A model generated the notes under the pieces. That model did no database searches. It was not told where the DNA came from and saw nothing but the letters and a program-made list of their open reading frames with translations. From positions 186,001-250,000 of the forward strand of contig NZ_QPMM01000007.1 in assembly GCF_003419895.1 (NCBI RefSeq): a stretch of DNA of 64,000 nt, given 5' to 3'. Shown here one piece after another: positions 36,608 to 44,593 of the stretch. The stretch is from Chitinophaga silvatica (GTDB taxonomy: Bacteria; Bacteroidota; Bacteroidia; Chitinophagales; Chitinophagaceae). A program made the translations under genes and the position numbers. Within the stretch, counting starts at the first letter, position 1, and each line of letters opens with the position of its first letter.

Positions 36608-37411
36608 CTACAATGTTTTGTCTAGCTTTTTATGAATCATTGAAATTGTTGTCATCATATCTAAAGCTTCATCTTCCTCGATGACAAATAATGCCTTAGG
36701 TAAATGGGCAGTCGGGTTTCTAATATAACCCATAATTCCCCTGATTAAATTTGCAAGTCCTGTATGTGCACTTTTTTCACTATCATTTTGTAATAAATTA
36801 ATTCTTATTAAGGGGGCACTTACCTTGAAGGCCGTATCAACAAGTTCAACCCCATCTGCGTGTAAATTTGATAATTCACGCAAGCGTTGATTAACACTTT
36901 TTACACCTTCTAGGACTGCATGGAAATAATTTTCTACTAGTAACTCTGCATTACAAAATTTGATGATTTCCTTATGTACATTTCTTGCTTCAAGTTTGCT
37001 TTTAAAGTGAGATGCTTTATGTTGAGCTTCTGTTAAAGTAGTAGTGGCATTTATACGTGAGTATTTCCCAGTGTTGGTTATTTCATAACCAATAAACGAT
37101 AACTGTTTATTTAATTCATTAAGTCTAAATTGATATAATTCTGTATTGTTTAAGTATCTTGAAGGATGCATTGCCCGGCATAGAAATACAAGGATTTTTG
37201 TTGAATCTTGACAAGTATTCATGTGGTAAACAAAAGCATTATAAAGCCTTTTCCACTTTGTGATACCTGGGTCTGTATCCCAGATATTAGAATCTGCCAA
37301 TATTTGACCAATTTCGGTTCCTTTTAAGCCTTGATCTGTATCTGCAATGACTTTACAAATACCTTCCAGATGAAATGATTGAATAATCGGTTTCTTATTT
37401 CCTATAGACAT
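36608..37411 (-). CDS. TIGR02391/Ymh-type HEPN protein with AbiJ-like N-terminus
   Basis: A 267-residue protein. The C-terminal third fits TIGR02391 (Ymh): a central NYFHAVLEGVKSVNQRLREL helix, GLANLIRGIMGYIRNPTAH and the EALDMMTTISMIHKKLD end. RNPTAH (Arg231 to His236) is an R-x4-H HEPN ribonuclease motif. The N-terminal 90 residues (GLKGTEIGQILADSN, TKWKRLYNAFVYH) resemble the AbiJ-type domains fused to HEPN nucleases in abortive infection; this is from memory of the family and moderate. An RNA-cleaving defence role is inferred. It lies in a tRNA-Lys island with the small helical gene downstream on the same strand. Confidence 0.72.
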   Translation of the reverse strand: MSIGNKKPIIQSFHLEGICKVIADTDQGLKGTEIGQILADSNIWDTDPGITKWKRLYNAFVYHMNTCQDSTKILVFLCRAMHPSRYLNNTELYQFRLNELNKQLSFIGYEITNTGKYSRINATTTLTEAQHKASHFKSKLEARNVHKEIIKFCNAELLVENYFHAVLEGVKSVNQRLRELSNLHADGVELVDTAFKVSAPLIRINLLQNDSEKSAHTGLANLIRGIMGYIRNPTAHLPKALFVIEEDEALDMMTTISMIHKKLDKTL

Positions 37412-37653
37412 CTTTTGAAATTAAGATATTGTGAATCTATATTAAGCTACATCACAAATATATATTTTCAAGTGCGCAGCCTAGTTGCGCACTTGCATCC
37501 ATTATTTAAATTTCTCTCTACTTCCTTTATAGTTTGAAAATAGTCTATTCTCATCATCTTTTAAATGGATATTATTTGAAATGTATTACATAAAATGTAT
37601 ATTCGTGAAATTACGTTGGTGATAGTAAATTCTTATTTTCATAAAACCTTGAA

Positions 37654-38484
37654 ATGGCTCAAATTATTACATATACCAGACCTGAAATATTTATTAATAA
37701 AAATCATGAATTTATTCTAAAATCACCCTTATCTCAATTACATTTAATAACTATAATAGACATGGTATATAAGGGAGAGATTGGATATTATGAAGGATAA
37801 AACGTGATCGATGACAATGGAGCTAATATACTTTGTTTGTGGGTGGATAATAATTTTTTAATCTATTCAGATCATTACACGGATGACGCGATAGCGTTGG
37901 TAGCTGAAAGTATAAAGTGGGATAAAATAGGAGCATGTGATTTTGCTGGACAATCATTTGTTGTCAAACAGGTATTACAAAAAGCCAATCAGAAATATAT
38001 AATTGTAAAAGAAAGGATTATTTATGAGTGCTCTAAACTAGCGATTACTAAGCCTTTGGTAACAGGATAATGTGAACTTGCCAAGATAGAAGATTTAGAC
38101 TTGTTAGCTGATATGAGTCGCAATTATCAACTAGAAGAATATGCAGGAGTGATCAATAGAGATGTGAAATACTATAAGGAAATGTTAATTCGTACCATGC
38201 AAAATACTTTTGTTTGGAAAGCAAATAATCTCGTTACTACCATCATCCAAATATTGGATTCTGAAGATGTTCCTCACTTAGGATTATTATATACAGTTCC
38301 AGATCAGCGTGGAAATGGCTATGCAACTGTACTAACATACGAGGTTACAGAAAGAGTATTGTTAAATAACTTGAAGTGCGGATTAAATACGGATGCAGCC
38401 AATGGAACTACAAATCGTATGGTTGGACGCATCGGTTATGAAGAAGTGTATAACTTTATTAATGTAAATAGAGTCGTGGTATAA
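37654..38484 (+). pseudogene. GNAT acetyltransferase pseudogene with two in-frame stops
   Basis: A single reading frame from ATG 37654 to TAA 38484 (277 codons) is broken by TAA at 37798-37800 and TAA at 38068-38070, with no frameshift. The C-terminal part shows a GNAT fold: LGLLYTVPDQRGNGYATVLT is the acetyl-CoA loop (Q-R-G-N-G-Y), followed by a TDAANGTTNRMVGRIGY motif. The part between the stops continues the same protein. Without the stops it would be a 276-residue GNAT. The gene's 3' end abuts the truncated integrase. Decay after import is the simplest reading. Confidence 0.8.
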
Positions 38485-39662
38485 ATTGGTACAGAAAGAC
38501 CGACGGCAGGTGTGCGATGTAATCCATGCGTACTTTGGTTTTACCTGTACTATATCTTTGTTTCCTTTCTTATGGCTAAATTTTATTAGCTCGCAAATCC
38601 CCGCCAGTTGGGCTACTTCCTTAATATTCCTGTTAAATTCGGGATTGGTGACCGCTGGAATCTGGCGGTTAAAGCGGTTATACAGAATATCTGCCGCCGC
38701 ATCCCTTAACGGTACAACGACCCACTGGTCGCTTTTTTCCTGTTTCTTATAAAGTGTGCCAAGTCTTATATCTTCCGGCTGAATGGTTGAAAAGTCAGAG
38801 AACCTAAGCCCGGTAAGACTTCCAAGAACAAATAAATCCCTGTATTTAGTAAGATGTGGGTGTTCGGAAAGGTCTATAGCGTATATGCGGCTTATTTCCT
38901 GCCATGTCAGATATACTGCATCTGCTACTTCATCTGGTATCTTAAAATCAGTCAAATCTATGATAGGTATGATTTTGCGGCGCATCCTATCACGTAGGAA
39001 TATACGTAGTTGCTTAATGGTTTTCCCTACGGTAGCGGTTTTAAGTCCTTTTATTTACACCTTTTTCCCATCAATAACTTCAGACCTTCGCCGCTGGATA
39101 TACTCATAGGTAAGAAATTTAATTAGGCTATCATATAGGTTAAAGTCGAAAGAGTCAAATGTGACGGGCTTTTGGTGGTAGTCCTGAAAGGCTGCAATAT
39201 GGTCTTTCATGTTTTTAAATACCTTCAATATTCCGTCTGAAACGTTGCCAGTCTTGCATTTTATGTAATCGTCTAACTGGAAAAGTATATCCATATTCTG
39301 TTAGGATCGTTGGCAATGGCCTGCAATTCCAGCTTTTTTACATCAAAGCCGGCGCAGAAGGTCTGCTTTACAAATTGGCCTACATCTGCAATTTTCTCTT
39401 TTGTTGCGTGGGCAATAATATCACCTGCCAGCCGCAAAACCGTTGCCAGTTGTTCGTTTAGGTGTTGGGGTTGCCCGTATGTTTCAGGGAGATCGGGGGA
39501 GATTCGGAGAAATTTACGATTCCAGAACTTTGGAGGGATGGCGATTTCTGTGTTTAATAACGTTGATTTGCCAGCTTTTCCGCAATACTGGATAAAAATC
39601 AGGCAGGTTCCATCCCTGCGCACTTTGCTCTTTGGACAGATTAATTTGATTGGTAACAGCAT
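38484..39662 (-). pseudogene. Tyrosine integrase, frameshifted and truncated
   Basis: Three fragments in order on the minus strand make one integrase. The N-terminal arm-binding domain (start 39662) shifts frame near 39290. The SAM-like core-binding domain then runs to an in-frame TAA at 39055-39057. The remainder (GLKTATVGKTIKQLRIFL, then the catalytic LTGLRFSD with Arg and SHTCRRSF with His and Arg) stops matching after TNLY near 38488. The last His and the Tyr nucleophile are missing, so it is inactive. The arm repeats lie just upstream of its start. It was presumably the integrase of island A. Confidence 0.85.
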
Positions 39663-39674
39663 AAGCTAAAAAAT

Positions 39675-39696
39675 TTTAGTCGAGTTTTTAGTCGAG
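39675..39696 (+). repeat. Right arm-type repeats of island A
   Basis: Two direct copies of TTTAGTCGAG at 39675 and 39687, matching the pair at 35841 in sequence, orientation and 12-base period; 13 bases upstream of the integrase start. Confidence 0.6.
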
Positions 39697-39822
39697 TTCG
39701 ATGCTGTTAACCGTTATAAAGGTAATGAGATAGAAAATTGGTTGTTGTTATAAAATTTTGAAAATCAACTATTTAAAATAAAACTAAATAAGAGGAAGTA
39801 AGACTGTTTTCTATGAAGCTAA

Positions 39823-39837
39823 TCCCAACGGGATCAC
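39823..39837 (+). repeat. att: tRNA 3' end, second copy
   Basis: An exact 15-base copy of 35786-35800. It closes island A (about 4.0 kb) and was the earlier attL of island B. On the minus strand it encodes the last residues of the serine recombinase fragment. Confidence 0.85.
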
Positions 39838-39842
39838 TTCTT

Positions 39843-39884
39843 GGAACAAGTCAAAAAAAGAAAGACTTGTTCCATTTTTTTTTT
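39843..39884 (+). terminator. Terminator carried by island B, inside the recombinase tail
   Basis: A perfect 10-bp stem (GGAACAAGTC/GACTTGTTCC) followed by ten T. It lies 6 bases after the second att copy, where it would have ended tRNA-Lys transcription before island A arrived; it overlaps recombinase codons on the other strand. Confidence 0.85.
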
Positions 39885-40104
39885 CCGTTAATTTGCTGGT
39901 ATTCTGATACATAAGAGTTATCGCAAAATTAGTTCTTTGAGTTCGATGTCGTGTTTCGTCAAATTCCAAAAATTCAGGGAACATCGAACTTATTATTGTC
40001 CTCTTTTCTTCTACCACTCCATTCTCATAACGCCTGTCAATGTTTGCAACCTTCTTCAAAGAGGACTTAAAGCAAAAACACTTTAAGATTTTAATATGTT
40101 ACAT

Positions 40105-40526
40105 TGCAAAGAGAGCAATGTTAGCCCTTTTGCACAACAAACCATTTACATTTCTACGTGCTTATCAACCGTCAATGTAATTCCGTTCTAAGACTTGACA
40201 CAAAAGAAAAACGGCACAAACTTTTCGAAGCTTGTACCGTTTTAAAATTATATTGTTTATCGAGGCTGTTGCACTTAGGGATTTTTGGAAGCATTTTTTC
40301 TCTAGAGTAAACCCACAACTATAACAGCCCGAAAATAATCAGCGCAGAAGCAATTCATTTGGCCACACGTTCAATAAACCTGATGACTACTGATTATTCA
40401 TAAAAGAAAAGCCCTCTGTTCCGTGGGGCTTGGCCATTGGGCAGGCCGCTTTCATTGTTTATTGAAATAATAACCTACTTAAGAAATAATTTCTTTGATA
40501 TTTATTGAGATAAATAAGTATATCTA
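40105..40526. other. Gap without a supported gene
   Basis: No convincing reading frame. It holds a hairpin at 40208-40243 (AAAACGG/CCGTTTT outer stem with two internal mismatches) that could terminate transcription either way, and a GAGGCTGTTGCA string near 40262 that resembles the tip of some insertion sequences; no matching partner is seen. Confidence 0.4.
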
Positions 40527-41789
40527 CTATATCTTTTTTATTTGAGAATTTTTCCCACTGGCAGTAATTTTTCCTTCTACGGTTAATACTCCCGGGCTGC
40601 CTCCTTGTTCAACTATATATGAAGTTACGTTGTCGCCATAAGTAGAAATGTCTCCTTTAATGGTGATGGTTGTTGCTCCTCCGCCATCTTTTATACTCAA
40701 CGCATAAGCTGGCAAGTCAAAATATACACCTTTTACCAATGAAGCACCAATAGAACCGTGAGTAGTTACATTTCCATTTACGGTAAGATTACCAATTTTT
40801 TTACTTATCTGAATACCAACCGAACCATCTCCAAATGTTTCAATAGATTGAAAGTAAATATTCTCTACCGTACCGTCATATTGATTGTAGCCTCTCGCAC
40901 CAAGCCCGTAGGTTTGTAAAGGTGCATTTACAGTAAAGTTTTTTACAGTGCCAAAGTTTACAAAACCCACACCACTCGGTCCGTAAGAAATTACAGGAGC
41001 GTTGCTTGTCCAGTTGTCTACACTTCCCCAAACGTCTAAAACCATATCATTTACACCATAAGTAATTACTTCGCCATCAGTTATTACTTCAGTGGCGTTT
41101 GCTCCGTACAACACAAATACACCAGCTGTGATATAATCTGCTACACCTAAAGGTATTTTGCCATTAGAATATACCGCTTTTGTATGCAGTTTTGAAATTA
41201 ATGTTTTGCCTCCCTGGTCACCAAAGCCCGAAATAAAAACACCACTCCCCGAAACGGGCGCATTCTTTCTGCCAATGCTTAAATTGTTTACCGCAACCGA
41301 AACAAGACTGTCACTGTTGGGATTGATATTGTAAATCGTCAATGCACCTTGCAGTACATTTACACCATATTTCTGTGGTTGCTCTAAATAGTGTCGGGCA
41401 TCCGCAGAATGAATGTCCACATCATTAATTATTACGCTTGCTTTCTCAACGCCAACCCTCGTGATAACGGAAACCTGGCCTTTTACCAACAGATTTTCAA
41501 AGATAAACGTACCAAGATCTTGCTTTACCGTGGTATTAAAAATGGCTTTGTGATGTGAAGGAGCATCAATATTGAGGTTTCTAATTGAATTGTTTACACT
41601 TACACCAATTCCATCGGAATGCTGGAAAGAAAGCAAAGGTAATTCACCATTTTCTTGCGGTTTACCGTTTAGGCTTACGCCTTCCGGCAATAAGATGCTG
41701 TAATCGCATAAAATGCTTCGGGTAATGCTAATTACCTTTTCTCCCATCTGAATAGCAGAAACAAGGTCGTTGAAGGTATTGACAATCAT
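40527..41789 (-). CDS. Parallel beta-helix hypothetical protein
   Basis: A 420-residue protein of short repeated strands rich in Val, Ile, Asn and Gly (for example VKNFTVNAPLQTYGLGARGYNQ, IGNLTVNGNVTTHGSIGASL, TITIKGDISTYGDN). Each turn ends in a T/SYG or THG corner. This is the look of a right-handed parallel beta-helix. The N-terminus (MIVNTFNDLVSAIQMGEKVI) has no signal peptide, so the protein seems cytoplasmic, which is odd for this fold. No catalytic residues of pectinase-type enzymes are seen. It is a cargo gene of island B; function unknown. Confidence 0.75.
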   Translation of the reverse strand: MIVNTFNDLVSAIQMGEKVISITRSILCDYSILLPEGVSLNGKPQENGELPLLSFQHSDGIGVSVNNSIRNLNIDAPSHHKAIFNTTVKQDLGTFIFENLLVKGQVSVITRVGVEKASVIINDVDIHSADARHYLEQPQKYGVNVLQGALTIYNINPNSDSLVSVAVNNLSIGRKNAPVSGSGVFISGFGDQGGKTLISKLHTKAVYSNGKIPLGVADYITAGVFVLYGANATEVITDGEVITYGVNDMVLDVWGSVDNWTSNAPVISYGPSGVGFVNFGTVKNFTVNAPLQTYGLGARGYNQYDGTVENIYFQSIETFGDGSVGIQISKKIGNLTVNGNVTTHGSIGASLVKGVYFDLPAYALSIKDGGGATTITIKGDISTYGDNVTSYIVEQGGSPGVLTVEGKITASGKNSQIKKI

Positions 41790-42156
41790 AATACTTTCCT
41801 TTTTAGCATGATAACGAATTTAATAAATATTTCGGAAAACATTTGTTTCGGCATACTGTTGTCAGTTATTTTTCTTGAAAAATCAAACCATTCCAACCGT
41901 CTTCTCGTATATTATCCCCAACAGATAAAAAGTATCATCTGGTCTATTATGGAATCATATTCAGAACAGTATCCAAAATTGCTATATAGTAAAATGAAGA
42001 TATTGACAGAATCGACCTGAGCTTAAAATATTAACCGGCTAAACGAATAGCCTATAAATGAAAACGTTGATTAGTTAGTGACTTACTGGCATGTTGCTAC
42101 TTTCAATTGTTGAACCTTTTATTATATAATCATCATTAATATTTAATCAGAAAACT
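41790..42156. other. Intergenic region between divergent island genes
   Basis: AT-rich DNA between the beta-helix gene and the Trp-rich gene; it must contain both promoters, but no consensus pair stands out. A 70-codon frame at 41808-42020 has no family resemblance and is not called. Confidence 0.4.
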
Positions 42157-42573
42157 ATGAAAAAATTATCTGGATTCATTAGTGCCGGTATGTTATTGCT
42201 CCTAACATTCAGTAATGTGATTACTGTGAAGGCACATAATAACACACTAGTAAATACTTCGGTATCTATTAAACGGGAATGGATGAAATCTGCTACTGGT
42301 ACCTGGCCAGGTATGAAGGATGGTAAAACATACTGGTACAAACTTGGTAAGAAAGCAAGCTTATGGTGGAGTACAGACGGAAAGAAGTGGGAAGAGGTTA
42401 AAGATGGCATGTGGGCTGATAAAGATGGAAAATGGTTGAAAATTCATGAAGGTAAACTCGTATGGAGCACTGATGGAAAGCAGTGGAGTGAGGTGCCTGA
42501 ATGGAAATGGGAAGGATCAGATGGCAAGTGGTATAAATTTGATAGTAAGTGGACTCTGTGGGTTAACAAATAA
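42157..42573 (+). CDS. Secreted Trp-rich repeat protein
   Basis: A 138-residue protein with a signal peptide (to about residue 26, VKA) and a mature part of about 112 residues holding 15 Trp. Two 32-residue units are clear, beginning LWWSTDGKKW and LVWSTDGKQW, each continuing with an EV..W....DGKW.K pattern, flanked by partial units. The arrangement of W, G and K recalls miniature cell wall-binding or choline-binding repeats, suggesting carbohydrate or surface binding (inference); no family can be named. It lies inside the outer att repeats of island B and has its own terminator. Confidence 0.75.
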   Translation: MKKLSGFISAGMLLLLTFSNVITVKAHNNTLVNTSVSIKREWMKSATGTWPGMKDGKTYWYKLGKKASLWWSTDGKKWEEVKDGMWADKDGKWLKIHEGKLVWSTDGKQWSEVPEWKWEGSDGKWYKFDSKWTLWVNK

Positions 42574-42597
42574 CATTTCCTGATAGATATACTTAAA

Positions 42598-42634
42598 ACA
42601 GGGAGGCTATCCAATTATATGGTTGCCTCTCTGT
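42598..42634 (+). terminator. Hairpin after the Trp-rich gene
   Basis: A 10-bp stem (ACAGGGAGGC/GCCTCTCTGT, one G-T wobble) 25 bases after the stop; a weak T tract follows. Confidence 0.6.
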
Positions 42635-42735
42635 ATCGTCATTTCTAAGCATAAATATAAATAATTAGATAACCTATTTACAATAGAAAGGTTGTAAATC
42701 CGTGATAAGTGGCTCTGATAGAGCCTTTGATATAA

Positions 42736-42820
42736 TCTCAACGGGATCGCAATAAGTCTTAAAACCTGTGCCTGGCGCAGGTTTTTCTTTTTTAGTTGAG
42801 TTCCGATTGTATAACTTCAG
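42736..42820 (+). repeat. Degenerate third copy of the tRNA-Lys 3' end and element left end
   Basis: 42736-42750 matches the tRNA 3' repeat at 13 of 15 bases. It is followed by a hairpin terminator (CCTGTGC/GCGCAGG, T run, 42765-42786), one TTTAGTTGAG (42791-42800) and an ATTGTATAAC block. All of these occur in the same order after the tRNA at 35786-35885. It therefore looks like the left end of an older relative of island A and closes island B. Confidence 0.7.
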
Positions 42821-43338
42821 TTCTTCCCTTACCATTATATTTACAAACAATTTTCCCAAACCCAAGTTCAACAAAAAAGGTTATACGAAAACCAGGGTCA
42901 GTGTTATTGAAACAGCTTACCAATACAAAATTCATTATTTTAGAATATGAAAGAAAGATTTATTGCCTGCACTGCTCATTGCAGGATATTATTTTAACCG
43001 TTGAGATGATAGATACCTGCAGCCTGGCTCTTTCTGATAAGCATTAATCGTAATAACTACACTCATAGTTTAAGGTTTTATAGGATTTGTTTTTTAAGTT
43101 GAGTACTAAAGGGCTGCAGTGTATAACATCATATCTGAAACGAGTAAGGTATAATAATAATTTTTGTATTTTACTGTACTGGATTATAAATGTTATTACT
43201 TTTTTGAAGATAAGAATGCGTTAGAATATTTGCATAATTTGTTTAACTAATTCCAAGCTTTGCCTGAAAGCCTTAGCTATCTATTTGGTTTTATCATATA
43301 TTTAAAGCAAATTGATATCTAATAATGAAACTTATAAC
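42821..43338. other. Gap without a supported gene
   Basis: AT-rich sequence after the third att copy. Short frames are present but none has a family signature or a sensible start. It may be decayed island DNA. Confidence 0.35.
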
Positions 43339-43854
43339 ATGAATTTCTTTAAATCCTTATTCGGCCGTAAAGGTCAAGCCTATGGAATAATTGAAGAAGA
43401 AAGTTCGGATAAAAATATTGAATTTGATGAAGATGTAGTAGCATATTATGCCAGAAAAGCTATCTTATTATTGGAAAGCAATCCAGGATCATTGGAAGAT
43501 GAAGAAGTTCTGGACCTATTTGCAAATAACGGTATTCCTGAAGATTTATCTCCTTTACTCTTTATTTTCCTTCCAATTACTTTTGTTAGATGTTGGTTAC
43601 CGAAGGTTGCATGGCTGGAGACTTATTTAGAACGTTGTGATAATGGTAATCTCATGCGCAAACGATATCGGGAAACCCCGGTTTTTCTTGTAATAATGGC
43701 AGTGACAAAAGATTATTTTAGTAATAGTCCTACATCAGATGCTGTAATTAAAATCGGAGGTCGAAGTGCGGAGTTCCATGCTATAAACGAACTACTACTA
43801 AAAGGCGGAAAGTTAACTGATATACGCCTGACAGAATCGGTAATTGTTTGGTAA
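43339..43854 (+). CDS. Hypothetical protein
   Basis: A 171-residue protein from ATG 43339 (an in-frame TTG lies nine codons upstream). It starts MNFFKSLFGRK and has an acidic segment with a helical AYYARKAILLLESNPGSLED, a hydrophobic but not membrane-like centre (LSPLLFIFLPITFVRCWL), and a C-terminal IKIGGRSAEFHAINELLLKGG. There is no signal peptide. I recognise no family. Its place at the edge of the island and its small, acidic, self-contained form would suit an immunity or antitoxin-like protein, but nothing in the sequence proves this. Confidence 0.55.
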   Translation: MNFFKSLFGRKGQAYGIIEEESSDKNIEFDEDVVAYYARKAILLLESNPGSLEDEEVLDLFANNGIPEDLSPLLFIFLPITFVRCWLPKVAWLETYLERCDNGNLMRKRYRETPVFLVIMAVTKDYFSNSPTSDAVIKIGGRSAEFHAINELLLKGGKLTDIRLTESVIVW

Positions 43855-43894
43855 TGCACGACTAACAGAAGTTAGAAGCGAAAACCATAACCTC

Positions 43895-44593
43895 CTAAAA
43901 CCTACTCACCCAATCATTTACCAATTTCCTATAAGTTTCTCCAACAGGCAGGCATGTGCCATCAATCATCTGAATCTGGTTCCCTTCAATTATTTTGATT
44001 TTATTCAGAGGAATAATATATGAGCGGTGTATACGAACAAACTGATTTGGAGGAAGTTTTTCCAGGATGTCTTTCATGTTTTCAAGTACCATGATTTTTT
44101 CGTCGTTGGTATGAATTCGGATATAGTCTTTTAGTCCTTCGATGTATAAAATTGAATCAGGGGCAATTTTGTAGTGTTTCCTGTCGGCTTTTACAAACAG
44201 GAAATTATCTGATTCGCTGTTTTGGAATGTTTGCTGCCAGCGATTATACTTTTCAATACTTTGATAGAAGCGGTTGAAGGTAACTGGCTTTAACAAAAAG
44301 TCAATTACATGAAATTGATACGAATCCAATGCATATTCGGGATAGGCTGAAATGATGATAAAGTTATGTTTCTGGTTAAACAACTGCATTAGTTCAATGC
44401 CTGTTAGCTGTGGCATCTGTATATCCAGGAAGATAAGATCTATTGCCTCTTTATTCAGTATTTCAATTGCTTTAAATACATCACTATCGGCATAGCGTAC
44501 ATTAAATTGCGGAAATTTTGAGACATAATCTGCAATGAGCTTTACAGCGAATGGTTCGTCGTCTAGTATGATACAGTTAATTTTCTTCTTCAT
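43895..44593 (-). CDS. LytTR family response regulator
   Basis: A 232-residue regulator. The receiver domain (about residues 5-120) has the acidic pair Asp11/Asp12, the phosphoacceptor Asp57 in IFLDIQMPQLTG, and Lys102 in FLLKPV. The C-terminal LytTR DNA-binding domain (about 135-232) shows YIEGLKDYIRIHT, a LEKLPPNQFVRIHRSYIIPLNKI core and the PVGETYR end. It overlaps the kinase gene upstream by four bases (ATGA), so the two are translationally coupled. It probably binds the 21-bp-phased repeats upstream of the operon. Confidence 0.95.
   Translation of the reverse strand: MKKKINCIILDDEPFAVKLIADYVSKFPQFNVRYADSDVFKAIEILNKEAIDLIFLDIQMPQLTGIELMQLFNQKHNFIIISAYPEYALDSYQFHVIDFLLKPVTFNRFYQSIEKYNRWQQTFQNSESDNFLFVKADRKHYKIAPDSILYIEGLKDYIRIHTNDEKIMVLENMKDILEKLPPNQFVRIHRSYIIPLNKIKIIEGNQIQMIDGTCLPVGETYRKLVNDWVSRF

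Larger units (their letters stand above)
39811..40104 (-). pseudogene. Serine recombinase, C-terminal fragment
   Basis: An open stretch of about 97 codons, without an ATG at its head, matches the C-terminus of Bacteroidota serine recombinases: EEKRTIISSMFPEFLEFDE followed by an RTxRxN-type motif (RHRTQRTN). The catalytic N-terminal domain is absent. The last residues (EVIPLGLAS) are encoded by the antisense of the tRNA 3' repeat, a layout seen when such a recombinase gene runs into its own tRNA target. It is thus the surviving end of the integrase of island B. The 5' limit is where the frame closes upstream, not a real start. Confidence 0.72.

Noticed and set aside
38486..39669. Plus-strand open frames opposite the integrase
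   Set aside because: They are shadows of the broken integrase, whose motifs are clear on the minus strand.
40262..40275. A solo insertion-sequence end (GAGGCTGTTGCA)
   Set aside because: No inverted partner or transposase fragment could be found nearby, so it is only mentioned in the gap entry.
41808..42020. A 70-codon frame upstream of the Trp-rich gene
   Set aside because: No family resemblance, low-complexity composition and no clear promoter; not enough to call a gene.
42670..42735. A second tRNA upstream of the third att copy
   Set aside because: A GGCTC...GAGCC hairpin is present, but acceptor and anticodon stems cannot be formed.
42796..43047. Short frame with a TIFPNPSS string that recalls a T9SS sorting domain
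   Set aside because: It begins within the degenerate att copy and the rest does not continue as a sorting domain; chance is more likely.
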